From Conexibacter sp. S30A1 (GTDB lineage Bacteria > Actinomycetota > Thermoleophilia > Solirubrobacterales > Solirubrobacteraceae): a stretch of DNA of 64,000 bases. The translations under genes were made by a program, and so were the position numbers. Positions within the stretch are counted from its first letter, which is position 1; every line of letters starts with the position of its first letter. The stretch is from positions 1,240,001-1,304,000 of the forward strand of contig NZ_CP097127.1 of assembly GCF_023330665.1 (NCBI RefSeq), written 5' to 3'. Shown in pieces: positions 35,242-44,877 of this stretch. Below the pieces are notes generated by a model. That model did no database searches and had not been told where the DNA came from. It saw only the letters and a program-made list of their open reading frames with translations.

Positions 35242-36046
35242 CGTTCTCAGGCTCCTGACGCTGTCTGTGGTCGAGCGACCTTGACGGTCACCCTGGGACA
35301 GCCGACCGAGTGATGGAGCCGGAACATTGCTGCCTCGCCGAGAGCTGGAGAGAAGCAGCTTGCTCAAGCGTACTCCGCTTCGCGACCGCCTCAAGGCCAA
35401 CCCGTGCGCGCACTGGCTCCTCAGGGGCGCCGCTTGACCGCCTGGCTCAGGCTGTTTGACCTCGCGAGCAGCCCGTTGCTGATACGGCCGCGATCTCGGC
35501 GGGTCACGCCGAGCCAACGCTGCTCAAGCAGGTCACAGAACCAGGTGCGCGGTCCAGGTTCGCCGCTGCGCGCCCGAACGGTCCAGCGCGTGAGGAACTT
35601 CTGCGCGGTGTCCGAGTCGCTGATCTCACAGAACCTGCGTGGCTCCCCAGCCACCGTGCACTCACGACTCGCCTCGAGCGGCTGGGTGAGCGGTTCGTCA
35701 GGCAGCTCACGCGGTTCTCGGGGAGCTTCGCGGGCCGCCTCGGCCACATGTGCCTGGTGTTGGCCAACAGATCCTCGTGATGCTCGGCGTGCTGGCGAGG
35801 AATCTCATCAATGGCGCTGGAGAGACACGCGCGGTCGTCATCGCGCCGGCAGACACCCGGAGCGTTTCGAGGATTGGCGACGGGCCTTTCGGAAACCGCT
35901 GCTGACATGTCCTGGCTGACCTCCGTGACCTGCCAGCGTGCGTTCAACTCCGGCGCAGCCTCGAAACACCACAAGATCCCGAGCCTGCATCGCGATTCCC
36001 AGATCGAGACTCAGCGAGCCGCGCCGACGCCTGCCACCCAGATTGA
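35242..36046. other. Interval of about 800 nt with no confident gene
   Basis: Open frames on both strands give Arg-rich translations. The best candidate is a minus-strand frame at 35421-35747 (108 aa, containing FCEISDSDTAQKFLTRWTVR), balanced in composition but without a recognised domain or ribosome site. The right end seems to hold the worn 5' part of the DUF5661-like gene that follows. Confidence 0.4.
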
Positions 36047-36274
36047 CCAGACTCGTGGTTCGACGTTGAGCTGTTCCGCATCGGGCTGGAGGTCGAACTC
36101 GAGCACGGGCGACGCGACCCAGCGACGAACGTCAGCGATGACGACGAAGCCACAACCGGCAAGATCGCGTGGGCCTACCTGAACGAGTTCCCCGATTACT
36201 ACGCCCGCCTCGCACAGATGGAAGCCGAGGCGGAGCGCTACTGGGCCGCACACAACCCCGGACACCCCCAGTGA
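36047..36274 (+). pseudogene. DUF5661-like gene remnant
   Basis: Translated from just after an in-frame TGA (36044-36046), the frame gives WFDVELFRIGLEVELEHGRR, then DPATNVSDDD, then GKIAWAYLNEFPDYYARLAQMEAEAERYW. This is the C-terminal part of the small DUF5661 family. No start codon fits. The preceding residues of the family seem to continue in another frame (ATQIDQT just upstream), so a frameshift probably broke the gene. The function of the family is not known. Confidence 0.6.
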
Positions 36275-36456
36275 CCCAAGCTCGACCTCACCGGATCGCC
36301 GGCACACACCGCCGGACACTCGTGGACGCCCTGATCGCTGCCCTTTGCCAGTCCGGCGGCATCGCCGACACCAGCCCCGCACGCCAAGGCCGCCGTGACG
36401 CACTCACGGCATTGCTACAGTCAGATTTCGAAGGGCACTCAGGTCGTCAGCCGTAA
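36271..36456 (+). CDS. Possible 61-aa protein
   Basis: A GTG at 36271 overlaps the stop of the DUF5661 remnant (GTGA) and gives a short basic protein (TLVDALIAALCQSGGIADTS, then ARQGRRDALTALLQSDFEGH) that could form two helices. Not recognised. The coupled start is the only support. Confidence 0.3.
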   Translation: MTQARPHRIAGTHRRTLVDALIAALCQSGGIADTSPARQGRRDALTALLQSDFEGHSGRQP

Positions 36457-36598
36457 ATGGTGGCAGCCGAAGCTGACTTTCTCCGTTTTGGCTTAAGTCC
36501 AACGAGAAGTTCAGACGTTGCTGGTTTCGCTGGAGCTGCGCTACTGCTGAAGCGGCGTTTCTTTCACTACAGGCCTCACGGCCAGAAGGGAAGCGCAC

Positions 36599-37882
36599 AT
36601 GAGCACCGACACTCGCCCACGAGTTCTAATCCTCGGCAGCAGCTTTGCCGGATTGACCACGGCACGCTATATCCATCAGACGCTGGGTGACCGCATCCAC
36701 CTAACCGTTGTCGATCCGAACCCATATCTGATCTTCGTGCCCAACCTGCCGATGGAGGTGTTCGCCGATCATGACCCGCTGGTTACGATGCACATGGGCA
36801 CGGTCCGGTTCCACGACAAGGACGGTACGGCCTTCGTCAACGCGGAGGCGATCGAAATAGATCTGGACTCCAAGCGGGTCACGATCCGTCCGACCGATCG
36901 CGCCGGCTCGGCACCCGAGCTGCTGCGTTACGACATGCTTGTGATCGCCACCGGCAGTCGGCTCGCCTATGACCGCATCGACGGCTTTGCCGAGCATGGC
37001 GACGCGGTTTCCAGCGGGCACTACGGAAACAAGCTGCGGCGTAAGCTGTTCCATGATTACAAGGGTGGCCCGGTCGCGATCGGGTCAGCGCGCTTCCATC
37101 AGGGACTCAAGGACAAGCCTTCGTGGCTGCCCGAAGCTGCCGCCGCATGTGAGGGTCCGCCGCTCGAGCTCGCCCTGACGATGGCACACTGGTTAGAGCA
37201 TCGCGGACTCGGCGACGCCCACAAGATCACCCTGTTCACCCCAGCCGAGAAGATCGCCGAGGACGCCGGCGACGCGATAGTCGGGGAGTTCCTCCAGATG
37301 GCCACAGAGATGGGCTTCGGGTATCTGAACAACACGCAAGACATAAAGGCGATCTCCGCAGACGGAATCGAGTTTGAAAGCGGTGCGAGCGTTGAGGCGG
37401 AGATCAAGATCGTGCTCCCCGACTGGGTGCCCCACCAGTTCCTCACCGGCCTCCCAATCAGTGACGAACGCGGCTTCATACTCACTGACACGCACATGCG
37501 GAACCCGACCCATCCCGAGGTCTTTGCCGTTGGCGATGCCGCCGCGCTGACCGTTCCGAAGCTCGGATCTCTCGGCCATCAGCAGGCAGAGATCGTCGCC
37601 GATCAGATCGCCGTCCAGGTTGGCCTGACTGATGAAGCAGCCGCTCGCGACCCGTACAAGCCCGCGATCCTGTGCTTCGGCGACATGGGAGGCCACAAGG
37701 GCTTCTACATCCACTCCGATACCTGGTTCGGAGGCGACACCAGCGTCTTCGAGATGGGGTACGCGCCATACGCGATGAAGATGGCATTCAAGGAGATGTA
37801 TTTCCGCACGGGCGGAAAGCCGGTCTCCTGGGGCATGCCATTCACGGAGTTCACCATGGACCACGGCCTCGCGCACGTCTGA
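36599..37882 (+). CDS. Sulfide:quinone oxidoreductase-like flavoprotein
   Basis: A 427-aa two-dinucleotide-binding oxidoreductase. FAD site VLILGSSFAGLTTARYI, the ATG motif YDMLVIATGSRL, and the second FAD motif EVFAVGDAAALTVPKLG. Cys184 (AACEGPPLE) matches one redox Cys of SQR; Cys359 (ILCFGDMGGH) is near the second. A third is not seen. It probably oxidises sulfide or another reductant and feeds quinone at the membrane; an NDH-2-like role is possible. A GAAGGGAAG site lies before the ATG. Confidence 0.8.
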   Translation: MSTDTRPRVLILGSSFAGLTTARYIHQTLGDRIHLTVVDPNPYLIFVPNLPMEVFADHDPLVTMHMGTVRFHDKDGTAFVNAEAIEIDLDSKRVTIRPTDRAGSAPELLRYDMLVIATGSRLAYDRIDGFAEHGDAVSSGHYGNKLRRKLFHDYKGGPVAIGSARFHQGLKDKPSWLPEAAAACEGPPLELALTMAHWLEHRGLGDAHKITLFTPAEKIAEDAGDAIVGEFLQMATEMGFGYLNNTQDIKAISADGIEFESGASVEAEIKIVLPDWVPHQFLTGLPISDERGFILTDTHMRNPTHPEVFAVGDAAALTVPKLGSLGHQQAEIVADQIAVQVGLTDEAAARDPYKPAILCFGDMGGHKGFYIHSDTWFGGDTSVFEMGYAPYAMKMAFKEMYFRTGGKPVSWGMPFTEFTMDHGLAHV

Positions 37883-37902
37883 GGTCAGGCCAGGCAGAGG
37901 CG

Positions 37903-38178
37903 ATGAAACCGCTCTTGGCAGCCGAAGTCGGCGAGGAGAACTCGCGACGTGGTCTGGTCGGCCGCGCCGTCGCACGAATCGTGATTCCAGCGCTGCTCGT
38001 GCTGGCTGGCACGGCGCTGATCGTTCTGGGCGACGGCGCGCTCGGACTGGCGCTGTTCGCGGCTGTGCCCGTCATAGCCACGTTCAACTGGTTCGTGCGG
38101 CTCTCGCTACGCAGCCAAGGCGACCGCGATCGTGAACAGGCCGCCCGCGACAAGCTGGCACGAACGGGCAAATGGTAG
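37903..38178 (+). CDS. Small two-TM membrane protein
   Basis: 91 aa. A hydrophobic IVIPALLVLAGTALIVLGDG and LALFAAVPVIATFNWFVRL form two TM helices, followed by a basic charged tail rich in Arg and Asp. Not recognised. It begins 20 nt after the flavoprotein stop on the same strand, so the two are probably co-transcribed and it may be a membrane anchor. Inference. Confidence 0.6.
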   Translation: MKPLLAAEVGEENSRRGLVGRAVARIVIPALLVLAGTALIVLGDGALGLALFAAVPVIATFNWFVRLSLRSQGDRDREQAARDKLARTGKW

Positions 38179-38240
38179 GTGAGGCCCTTGCAGCGTTACC
38201 CCGGCGTGTGCACACGAAGCGTCGTGGCCTGCGATCTGCG

Positions 38241-39611
38241 CTACCAAGCCGGTGCCAGCCTCGCAGGCCAAGGCGGTTCGCCATCGCCTGAACTTGGGTG
38301 GCCGCCGGCAGGTCCACCGGGTGCCTCATTGGATGCGCCCTCCAGGCTGTCAAGCAGATCCTGAGCGACGAGCTCCTCCTCGACCTGGCGCCCGGTGGCA
38401 GCCATCGTCGCGGTCAGCTCCCGGTCCCAGCTCGCCAAAACCGGCGCGCCCACGAGGCTCGCCGTGTGCCTGTGCGCCAGCACCGCCTCACGGTAGGCAT
38501 CGGCGCCGAACTGCCACGGCTTCAGCGGCAGTCGGCGCTGCAGGAGGTTGGCGATCGTGATGCCGGGCCAGTCAAAGTCGCCGTGATGCACCAGCTGTAC
38601 GCCCGCAGCCGCCAGCGAGCGCAGCAACACCATCGTCGCCGCGCGCGGCTGGCCATGAGTGCAGACCAACGGCACAGACGCCGGCGCGAACCGGTCGGCG
38701 GCGAATGCCACCACCGAGGGGTTCTCGACGATCAGCACGCGCTGCAGCCCTCGCCAGGTGGGCGGCGACCGCACGAGCTGGCGCAGCGTCAGCCACAGCG
38801 GCTCGCCGGCAGCGTGAGCGGCGGCCAGCGGGCCGCCGCTCTCGGTCCCATCGCCCGGGAGTCCCAGCGTGAGCACGACACTCGAGAGCTCATCGCAGAG
38901 CACGCCGACGGCCGCCCACGCCTCGCGACGCGCCTCAGATGGGGATTCCCCGAGCCCGGGTGCGGCGATGCCGGCCAGCGCCCGCGCAGCGCCGAGCGCG
39001 AGCGTGGAGAGCGGTGCACCGTCGTCGAGGGCGTGCGCCCGGCCAAGGACGCGCGCGGCAAACGCCGGCAGTGACTCCGGCCGCTGGCACGGAAGCGCCT
39101 CGAGCACCAGCGCAAGGCCCGCGAGCAGCCGCGCGCCGGTGGCTGGAGATCCTCCCGCCAGGCGTTTGATCAGTCCGCTTGAGCGCACATGCGCGAGCCA
39201 TTCGGCGAGCTCGGCCCCGCCTGCGGCCCCGGTCCTTGCGGCGATCGCCGCCTCGAGCCCCGCAAACGCCTGCGCCCACGCAAGCGCCTGCGCGGACTGC
39301 GCCTGCGCGCGGACGGTCACAGGACCGCTCAGCGTGATCACCGCCCCGGCAAGTCCGCCGTCGTGCAAACCCGCGCGCCGTAGGAGTGCGTCGAGGTCAC
39401 CAAGCGACACCGATAGCCCGCGGGCAGTGCGTGGCTGGCGGCCGAGCAGCCGCGCGAGCGCGTCGCGCTCGCCTGCGCTGGCGCTCGCCAGCGTCACGGT
39501 CCCGTCGAGCGGTTCGCCGCGCTCCATCCGCCGGCGGGCACGGTCGATCACCCACGCGAGCTCGGCGGTGCCGAGCAGCCGGCTCAGTCGCTCGTGGTCG
39601 ACCTGTCCCAC
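38241..39611 (-). CDS. jetD: Wadjet type II JetD (TIGR02679/DUF2399 Toprim nuclease subunit)
   Basis: 456 aa. The C-terminal Toprim-like domain has VLIVENPSVVAF (Glu296) and LVHHGDFDWPGI (Asp345 and Asp347), the acidic triad that binds metal for DNA cleavage. Wadjet complexes detect and cut small circular DNA; JetD is the nuclease. It starts at GTG 39611 and overlaps the jetC stop by 28 nt. Last gene of the jetABCD operon. Confidence 0.9.
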   Translation of the reverse strand: MGQVDHERLSRLLGTAELAWVIDRARRRMERGEPLDGTVTLASASAGERDALARLLGRQPRTARGLSVSLGDLDALLRRAGLHDGGLAGAVITLSGPVTVRAQAQSAQALAWAQAFAGLEAAIAARTGAAGGAELAEWLAHVRSSGLIKRLAGGSPATGARLLAGLALVLEALPCQRPESLPAFAARVLGRAHALDDGAPLSTLALGAARALAGIAAPGLGESPSEARREAWAAVGVLCDELSSVVLTLGLPGDGTESGGPLAAAHAAGEPLWLTLRQLVRSPPTWRGLQRVLIVENPSVVAFAADRFAPASVPLVCTHGQPRAATMVLLRSLAAAGVQLVHHGDFDWPGITIANLLQRRLPLKPWQFGADAYREAVLAHRHTASLVGAPVLASWDRELTATMAATGRQVEEELVAQDLLDSLEGASNEAPGGPAGGHPSSGDGEPPWPARLAPAW

Positions 39612-42600
39612 AGCGGCGTTCCCTGCGGCGGAGCGAGCATGGTCACGGTCGCCGGCCCGGGCGCCTCCGGCGCCTCGGGCGCCCGCGTACGTTCAAAGCC
39701 GTCCCACTCCCAGTGGGTGACGAGCACGGCGGCGACCCCGTCGATGCGGGAGAGCTGGGCGATGGCCAGCCCGGGCACCTCCGCGTAGCAGCCCCATTCG
39801 CGCTCGCTGGTCATGACCACGTCCAGGTCGAAGGCGGCGAGCAGTCCGAGGCACTTCGCACGAGCGCGGTCATCGACGCCGGCGAACGCCTCATCCAGCA
39901 TCACCAGGCGGGGCGCGTGGGGGTTGCCGGCCGAGCTGTAGTAGGAGGACGCGGCCGCGAACAGCGGCACGCTGGCGGCGAGCACGCGCTCACCGCCCGA
40001 GGACGGGCCGCTCGCAGGCTGCCAGCCGCCGGCCTGACGGCGTTCGACGCTGAAGCGATGCCAGTGGCGGTAGTCAAAGGCGCGCGTGAGCAGCTCGATC
40101 CAGGTTGCCGCCTCGTCGGCGGCACGGGCCGCGCGGATCTGGTGCTGCAGGAAGCCGCCGACGGCGGCGCGGTCTTCCTCTGACCACGCGTCGGTGCTCT
40201 GGCGCAGCAGCCGGGTGCGCGCGTCGCGCAGACCATCCGGCGCTTCAGGGTCGGTGATCCAACGCAGACGCAGCTGCATGCCGGTGCTCGTTGGGCGGGC
40301 GGCCAGCTCGGCATTGGTGTCACGCACGCGCTGCTCGGCGGCGACGATCAGCTCCTGCAGCGCGCTTGCGACCTCGCCCACCAGGTGGTTCTCAAGGATC
40401 TCCCGCTCACGCGTGTCGAGCAGTCGGCGGCGCTCCGCGACCTCGGCGGCCAGCCCGCTCACCAGACCGGGCAGCGTCTTTGTCTGGCCCTGGAAGCTCA
40501 CCTCCACGACGATGCCCTCTTCGCGCGGGAACATCGCCGCGTCGTTACCGTGACGGCGCAGCGCGTCGGCGAGGTGCCCGAGCTCGTCGCTCACCTGACG
40601 CTGCAGCCGCAGCCAGCGACCCTCCTCGTCGGGCTCGGTGGCGAGCGCCTGCTCGATGTCGCGGGCCAGTCGCAGGGCCTGGGTGACGTTCCACTCATCC
40701 GGTAGCTCTATGTCTGCGAGGGCGACCTCAACAAGCCCGGTCTCGGCGAAACGGTGCAGTCCGGCGACCGCAGCGAGCCGCTCGTCGGTGGCGTCGCTGA
40801 GCTTGCCGCGCAGCTCGCGCTGGCGCACGTCCGCCGCGCCCTCGGCGCGCTGGGCCTCGCCGACACGGCTCTCGATGCCCTCCTGGGCGGCCGTGTTGGC
40901 GCGCAGCGCATCGCCCACCTCACGCAGCTGCCGGTCGAGCTGCGCGATCGCCGCACCGGCGCTGGCCTGCAGCGTGTCGCGGCGCTCGATCGCCGCGGCG
41001 AGTTGCCGATCGGTGTCGGCCAGTTTGCCCTGTGCCTCGACCAGCCCCTGCTGCGCCTCTTGCACGTCTTCGCTCGACCGGGCAAGCGCGCCCTGCGCCC
41101 GGTCGGCCCGCGCGCAGGCCGGCCAGAGCGTCGCGGCGGCGAGCTCGAACTCGCGCAGCGAACCCGTGAGCGCCTCAAGCGCCGCCCCGCCCGCGGGCAG
41201 CCCCAGGTCGGCAGCGTCGGCCACGAGCGTCTCCCGGGTCTCCTGCACCGCCGCCAGTGCGGCCAGCTCGGCCGCACGCGCCGATTCGAGCGCCTGTTCG
41301 GCCACCGCCAGCTCGGCTTGCGCGGCCGCGAGCCTCGCATGAGCGTCGCGGACCGCCGCATCCGAAGGACGGTCAGACAGCTCGCGCCCCAGTCGCTCAC
41401 GGCGGTCCGCCAGGGCCGCCGTCTCGCGCTCGAGCTCCGCCAGCCCGGCACGCGCGTGCCCCAGCGCCGCCTGCAGCTCTGCGATCCGGGCGCGGCGTGC
41501 CGCCTCCCGGGCGCCATGACCGATGAACCGCGCCGCCTGCTTGTGCCAGGCCCCGCGCAGCGCGCCGTTGCGGTAGCGGCCATCCGCGGCCACCCACACG
41601 GTCCGGTCGCTCTGGCCAAGTCCGATCGACTCGAGCAGCCGCTGCACCTCGCGCTCGCCCACCGGCGCGGTGGCGCCAATCGCGGCGCTGAGCACATCGC
41701 CGAGACGCGGACCGTCCCCGCCGATGCCCGTTGCAGCAAGCAGCGTGTCCTCTGTGTGCGGGTCGACGAGCTCGCCTTGCGGGGTCACCCAGCCGTCGAG
41801 GATGCCGCTTGCCTCCAGTGCCGCTTCGATGCCGGCCCGCTGGCCGGCATCGAGATCGTCGCGGAAGTCGACGAGCTGCCACAGTGGCGCACCCGGCCTG
41901 CCGCTGCGCACGCCCGCCGCGCGTGTCGGTGGGGCGAACGGAGCGGGCTGGACGCCCGACTCAAGCTCGGCGCATTCGCGCTCAAGCTCCGCGATCGCTG
42001 AGCGAACCTCCCGCGTGCGCGCGTCGATCTCTGCCTGCTCGCGCTCGAGCCGACCAACCGCCGCGTGGCCGGCCTCGAGGATCGCCTGGTCGAGCGGATT
42101 GGCTCCGGCGAGGATCTCAAGCCACTCGTCCAGTGCCGCCAGGGCCGTCGCCGCATCGGCCAGGGCGAACTCGGTCGAGTCGTTGAGGTGAGCGCGGATG
42201 TCCCGGGCGTAGTCGTCACTGCGTCCGCGCAGATCCTGTTGGGCTTCGTCTCGGCGCTCGGCCACGCCGGCGAGCTCACGCTCGCGCTGCTCGGTGCCGT
42301 GCCGCGCGGAGACGAGCGCCCGCTGCGCCTCTTCCCAGCGGCGCAGAAGCGTCCCCACGCGGCGAATCCCGGCGTGCTGGCGCGCACTGAGCTCGCTCAC
42401 CACGCGGGGCAGATCACTCAGCGCGCGTGTGCTCATCGCCTCTGCGAACTGCGCGCCGATGGCGGCGCCCTGCGCATGCGCGTGCGCCCGCTGGCTGATC
42501 GTCTCACGGGCGGCGGTGGCCTCCGAGAGCTCGGCGCTAGCTTCGCTGACACGGGCCTGCCGCGCCGCGATCTGGTCGCTGAGACGCTGCAGCGCTGACT

Positions 42601-43678
42601 GCAGCTCCTGACGCTGGCGCTCAGCCGCCTCGGCGTCCTCGCGGGCTCGGCGCAGCTCGTGTGCGCTGCGCATCAGCGGATCGGCGCGAAGCACCTCCTG
42701 CCGGGCACTCAGCTTGGCCTGCTCGGTCCGCAGCGTGACGAGCTCAGCGCGCGCGGTGGCCAGCTCTTCGACGGCGCCGCGATGTTCCTGCTCAGCATCA
42801 GCCAGCTCACGGCTGAGGCGCTCAACAACCGTCTGTGTCCGGCGCAGCGGTGCCGCCCGCCGACGGGTCGCCATGCGGGCGTAGGCGCTGTAGGTCGCCA
42901 GGTAGCGCTGCGAGGCCTCATGGGCCTCCGTCATCGCCTCTAGCTCGGCAGCATCATCCTCGAGCGCGCGAAACGCCTCGGCGACGTTGTGCAGGAGCGC
43001 CTGGTCAAGCGGCGCCAGCGCGTCGGTCAGCGCCGCCGAGAGGCTGCGCTCGTCGGGCCGCTTTGAGAGCTGCGGCTGGCGGACCTTGACCAACAGGTCG
43101 ATCAGGGCGCCGTAGCGCTGCTCGCCAAGGCCGAACAGCCGCTCGTCGATCGCGCGCCGATAGTCGCGTTTGCGGCGGTGCACGGTGCCGCGCTGTCCGA
43201 GCGCCTCACCGAGACGCTCGGCGCTGAGCGCGACGCCGGTGTGGTCCACCAGCGAAAGCTGAGCGCCCACGCGCAGCTCGGTGATGAAGAACCAGTGCGC
43301 GGTGATCCCGCGTCCCGAGACGGCCTTCAATCCGCAGCCGATGGTCAAGAACTCGGGGCCGTCATCACCGCGGCGGCCCAGCTCCATCCAGGTGTAGCCG
43401 AGCCGCTCGGGGTTGGGGTGCTCCCCGCCGAGCAGCAGGTTCCACTCCATCCGCTTGTTCGGGTCGGCGTCGGGCTCGACGCGGTGGGGCGAGAGCTCGC
43501 CGTCCAGCAGCAGAGGCAGCGTGAGCGCAAGCACCTTGGACTTACCGGTCCCGTTGTTGCCGCGCAGCAGCAGCCGGCCGTCGCGGAAGTGAAACTCCTG
43601 ATGGTCGTAGTAGAAGAGGTCCTCGAGGCCGATGCGCAGCGGCGCCCAGCGCTCACGGGCCGGCTCTGGCAGGCTCAT
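39584..43678 (-). CDS. jetC: Wadjet type II JetC (TIGR02680, SMC/MukB-like ATPase)
   Basis: A 1364-aa SMC-like motor. Walker A GNNGTGKSK is at residues 40-48, and long Ala/Glu/Arg-rich coiled coils with a central hinge region follow. The C-terminal signature region SSGGERVLAASVPLFAAASS and Walker B RLVMLDEAFAGVDD (about residue 1255) complete the ATPase head. JetC extrudes DNA loops to sense closed circular plasmids (known for the family). The ATG at 43678 overlaps the jetB stop by 4 nt. Confidence 0.95.
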   Translation of the reverse strand: MSLPEPARERWAPLRIGLEDLFYYDHQEFHFRDGRLLLRGNNGTGKSKVLALTLPLLLDGELSPHRVEPDADPNKRMEWNLLLGGEHPNPERLGYTWMELGRRGDDGPEFLTIGCGLKAVSGRGITAHWFFITELRVGAQLSLVDHTGVALSAERLGEALGQRGTVHRRKRDYRRAIDERLFGLGEQRYGALIDLLVKVRQPQLSKRPDERSLSAALTDALAPLDQALLHNVAEAFRALEDDAAELEAMTEAHEASQRYLATYSAYARMATRRRAAPLRRTQTVVERLSRELADAEQEHRGAVEELATARAELVTLRTEQAKLSARQEVLRADPLMRSAHELRRAREDAEAAERQRQELQSALQRLSDQIAARQARVSEASAELSEATAARETISQRAHAHAQGAAIGAQFAEAMSTRALSDLPRVVSELSARQHAGIRRVGTLLRRWEEAQRALVSARHGTEQRERELAGVAERRDEAQQDLRGRSDDYARDIRAHLNDSTEFALADAATALAALDEWLEILAGANPLDQAILEAGHAAVGRLEREQAEIDARTREVRSAIAELERECAELESGVQPAPFAPPTRAAGVRSGRPGAPLWQLVDFRDDLDAGQRAGIEAALEASGILDGWVTPQGELVDPHTEDTLLAATGIGGDGPRLGDVLSAAIGATAPVGEREVQRLLESIGLGQSDRTVWVAADGRYRNGALRGAWHKQAARFIGHGAREAARRARIAELQAALGHARAGLAELERETAALADRRERLGRELSDRPSDAAVRDAHARLAAAQAELAVAEQALESARAAELAALAAVQETRETLVADAADLGLPAGGAALEALTGSLREFELAAATLWPACARADRAQGALARSSEDVQEAQQGLVEAQGKLADTDRQLAAAIERRDTLQASAGAAIAQLDRQLREVGDALRANTAAQEGIESRVGEAQRAEGAADVRQRELRGKLSDATDERLAAVAGLHRFAETGLVEVALADIELPDEWNVTQALRLARDIEQALATEPDEEGRWLRLQRQVSDELGHLADALRRHGNDAAMFPREEGIVVEVSFQGQTKTLPGLVSGLAAEVAERRRLLDTREREILENHLVGEVASALQELIVAAEQRVRDTNAELAARPTSTGMQLRLRWITDPEAPDGLRDARTRLLRQSTDAWSEEDRAAVGGFLQHQIRAARAADEAATWIELLTRAFDYRHWHRFSVERRQAGGWQPASGPSSGGERVLAASVPLFAAASSYYSSAGNPHAPRLVMLDEAFAGVDDRARAKCLGLLAAFDLDVVMTSEREWGCYAEVPGLAIAQLSRIDGVAAVLVTHWEWDGFERTRAPEAPEAPGPATVTMLAPPQGTPLWDRSTTSD

Positions 43679-44877
43679 GCGAGTGTCCCCTGGCCCTGTG
43701 TGAGCGTCGGTGTGTCCAGGCCGAAGCGCCCGAGTGCCGGCAGCGGCCGCACGTGATCACCCTCCCGCCGCACGAGCCGCAGCGCTACCAGGCGCTCGAG
43801 CGCGTGCTCGACCAGGCCCGCCTCGGCGCCAGGCTCGCGCGTGTCGCCCCGCCAGTAGGAGCGGTGCTCCTGAGCCAGGCGCCGCACCAGCGCGCGCAGC
43901 TCGCCGATCGTGACCGCGCCGTCGTGCGCGGCCAGCTCCTCGCTGATCAAGAGTGCCACGTGCCCGTCGGTGCCGATCTCCGGCATGCGCACGTCGGTTA
44001 GCTCGTCACGACGGTCGACCATCGCGATCCCCTCAGCACGGATCTCAGGCAACAGGCCGGTGAGCTCACCGGCTCGTCCTGTCAGCAGCGCGCGCTGGGC
44101 GTTCAGATAGGCAAGCTCAGCCTCGCTGAGCTCGTTGTAGTAGAGGACGGGCTCGTCGAGCAGTGATCGCATCAGCCGCTGGCGTGTGGCCCGGTTGCGC
44201 AGCTCCGCAGAGGCCGGTTCGCTCTCGGCCACGAGCGCCTCCAGGCGCTCGGCAAAGCTCTCCGCAGTGATCGTGGAGGGGCCCCGCACGGCGCTGATCA
44301 GGACCGCCATCACACGTCGCTCGACGTCGTAGAGGACGTCGCCGGCGTCGCGCATGAACGCTTCCTCGTCACCGGCGACCCGCGCCAAGACGCCGAGCTC
44401 GAGCAGGATCCGTACGACGGCAACGAGGTCTCCCCGCTCTGCCCGGCCGTCCAACTCGAACGTGACTCCCGCTGCGGCCAGGCGCTCGTCGCTGGCTGCG
44501 ACGATGATGCCCTCCGCAAGGCGCCCGAGCGTGATCTGCTGATCGGCGCGCTCGAGCACCGACAGCGCCAGGCAGACGAGCACGTACCGCCGGCGGCCGA
44601 AGGCCAGGCCGGAGCGCGGCTCACGCGCCGGGTGCGTCCCCTCGGGCGCCACGCCGGCGCGCTTGAACAGCCGTGCCACCTCCGCGTCGACGTGCAGCCG
44701 CCACCCTGTGTTCTGCTCAAACCAGTCGCGCAGCGCCGTCGCCTGCTGGCGCACGACGCGGAAGGTCTCGGGGTCATCACGGGCCAGCAGCAGGGGCCGG
44801 CGCAGGAGCGCCCGCGCCGCGCGGCGCAGATCACGCTCATCGGCCTCCTGCAGTGCGCCGCTCAGCTGCTCGCTCAC
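43675..44877 (-). CDS. jetB: Wadjet type II JetB (TIGR02678/DUF2398, kite-like subunit)
   Basis: A 400-aa protein of the TIGR02678 family. It has winged-helix segments typical of kite subunits, such as HPAREPRSGLAFGRRRYVLV and the C-terminal LVEHALERLVALRLVRREGD. It bridges the SMC heads and the kleisin JetA. It starts at GTG 44877, overlapping the jetA stop (GTGA), and ends overlapping jetC. Confidence 0.9.
   Translation of the reverse strand: MSEQLSGALQEADERDLRRAARALLRRPLLLARDDPETFRVVRQQATALRDWFEQNTGWRLHVDAEVARLFKRAGVAPEGTHPAREPRSGLAFGRRRYVLVCLALSVLERADQQITLGRLAEGIIVAASDERLAAAGVTFELDGRAERGDLVAVVRILLELGVLARVAGDEEAFMRDAGDVLYDVERRVMAVLISAVRGPSTITAESFAERLEALVAESEPASAELRNRATRQRLMRSLLDEPVLYYNELSEAELAYLNAQRALLTGRAGELTGLLPEIRAEGIAMVDRRDELTDVRMPEIGTDGHVALLISEELAAHDGAVTIGELRALVRRLAQEHRSYWRGDTREPGAEAGLVEHALERLVALRLVRREGDHVRPLPALGRFGLDTPTLTQGQGTLA

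Noticed and set aside
40754..42001. A 415-aa frame opposite jetC
   Set aside because: Antisense shadow of the coiled-coil part of the SMC-like gene, with low-complexity Arg/Ala/Leu content.
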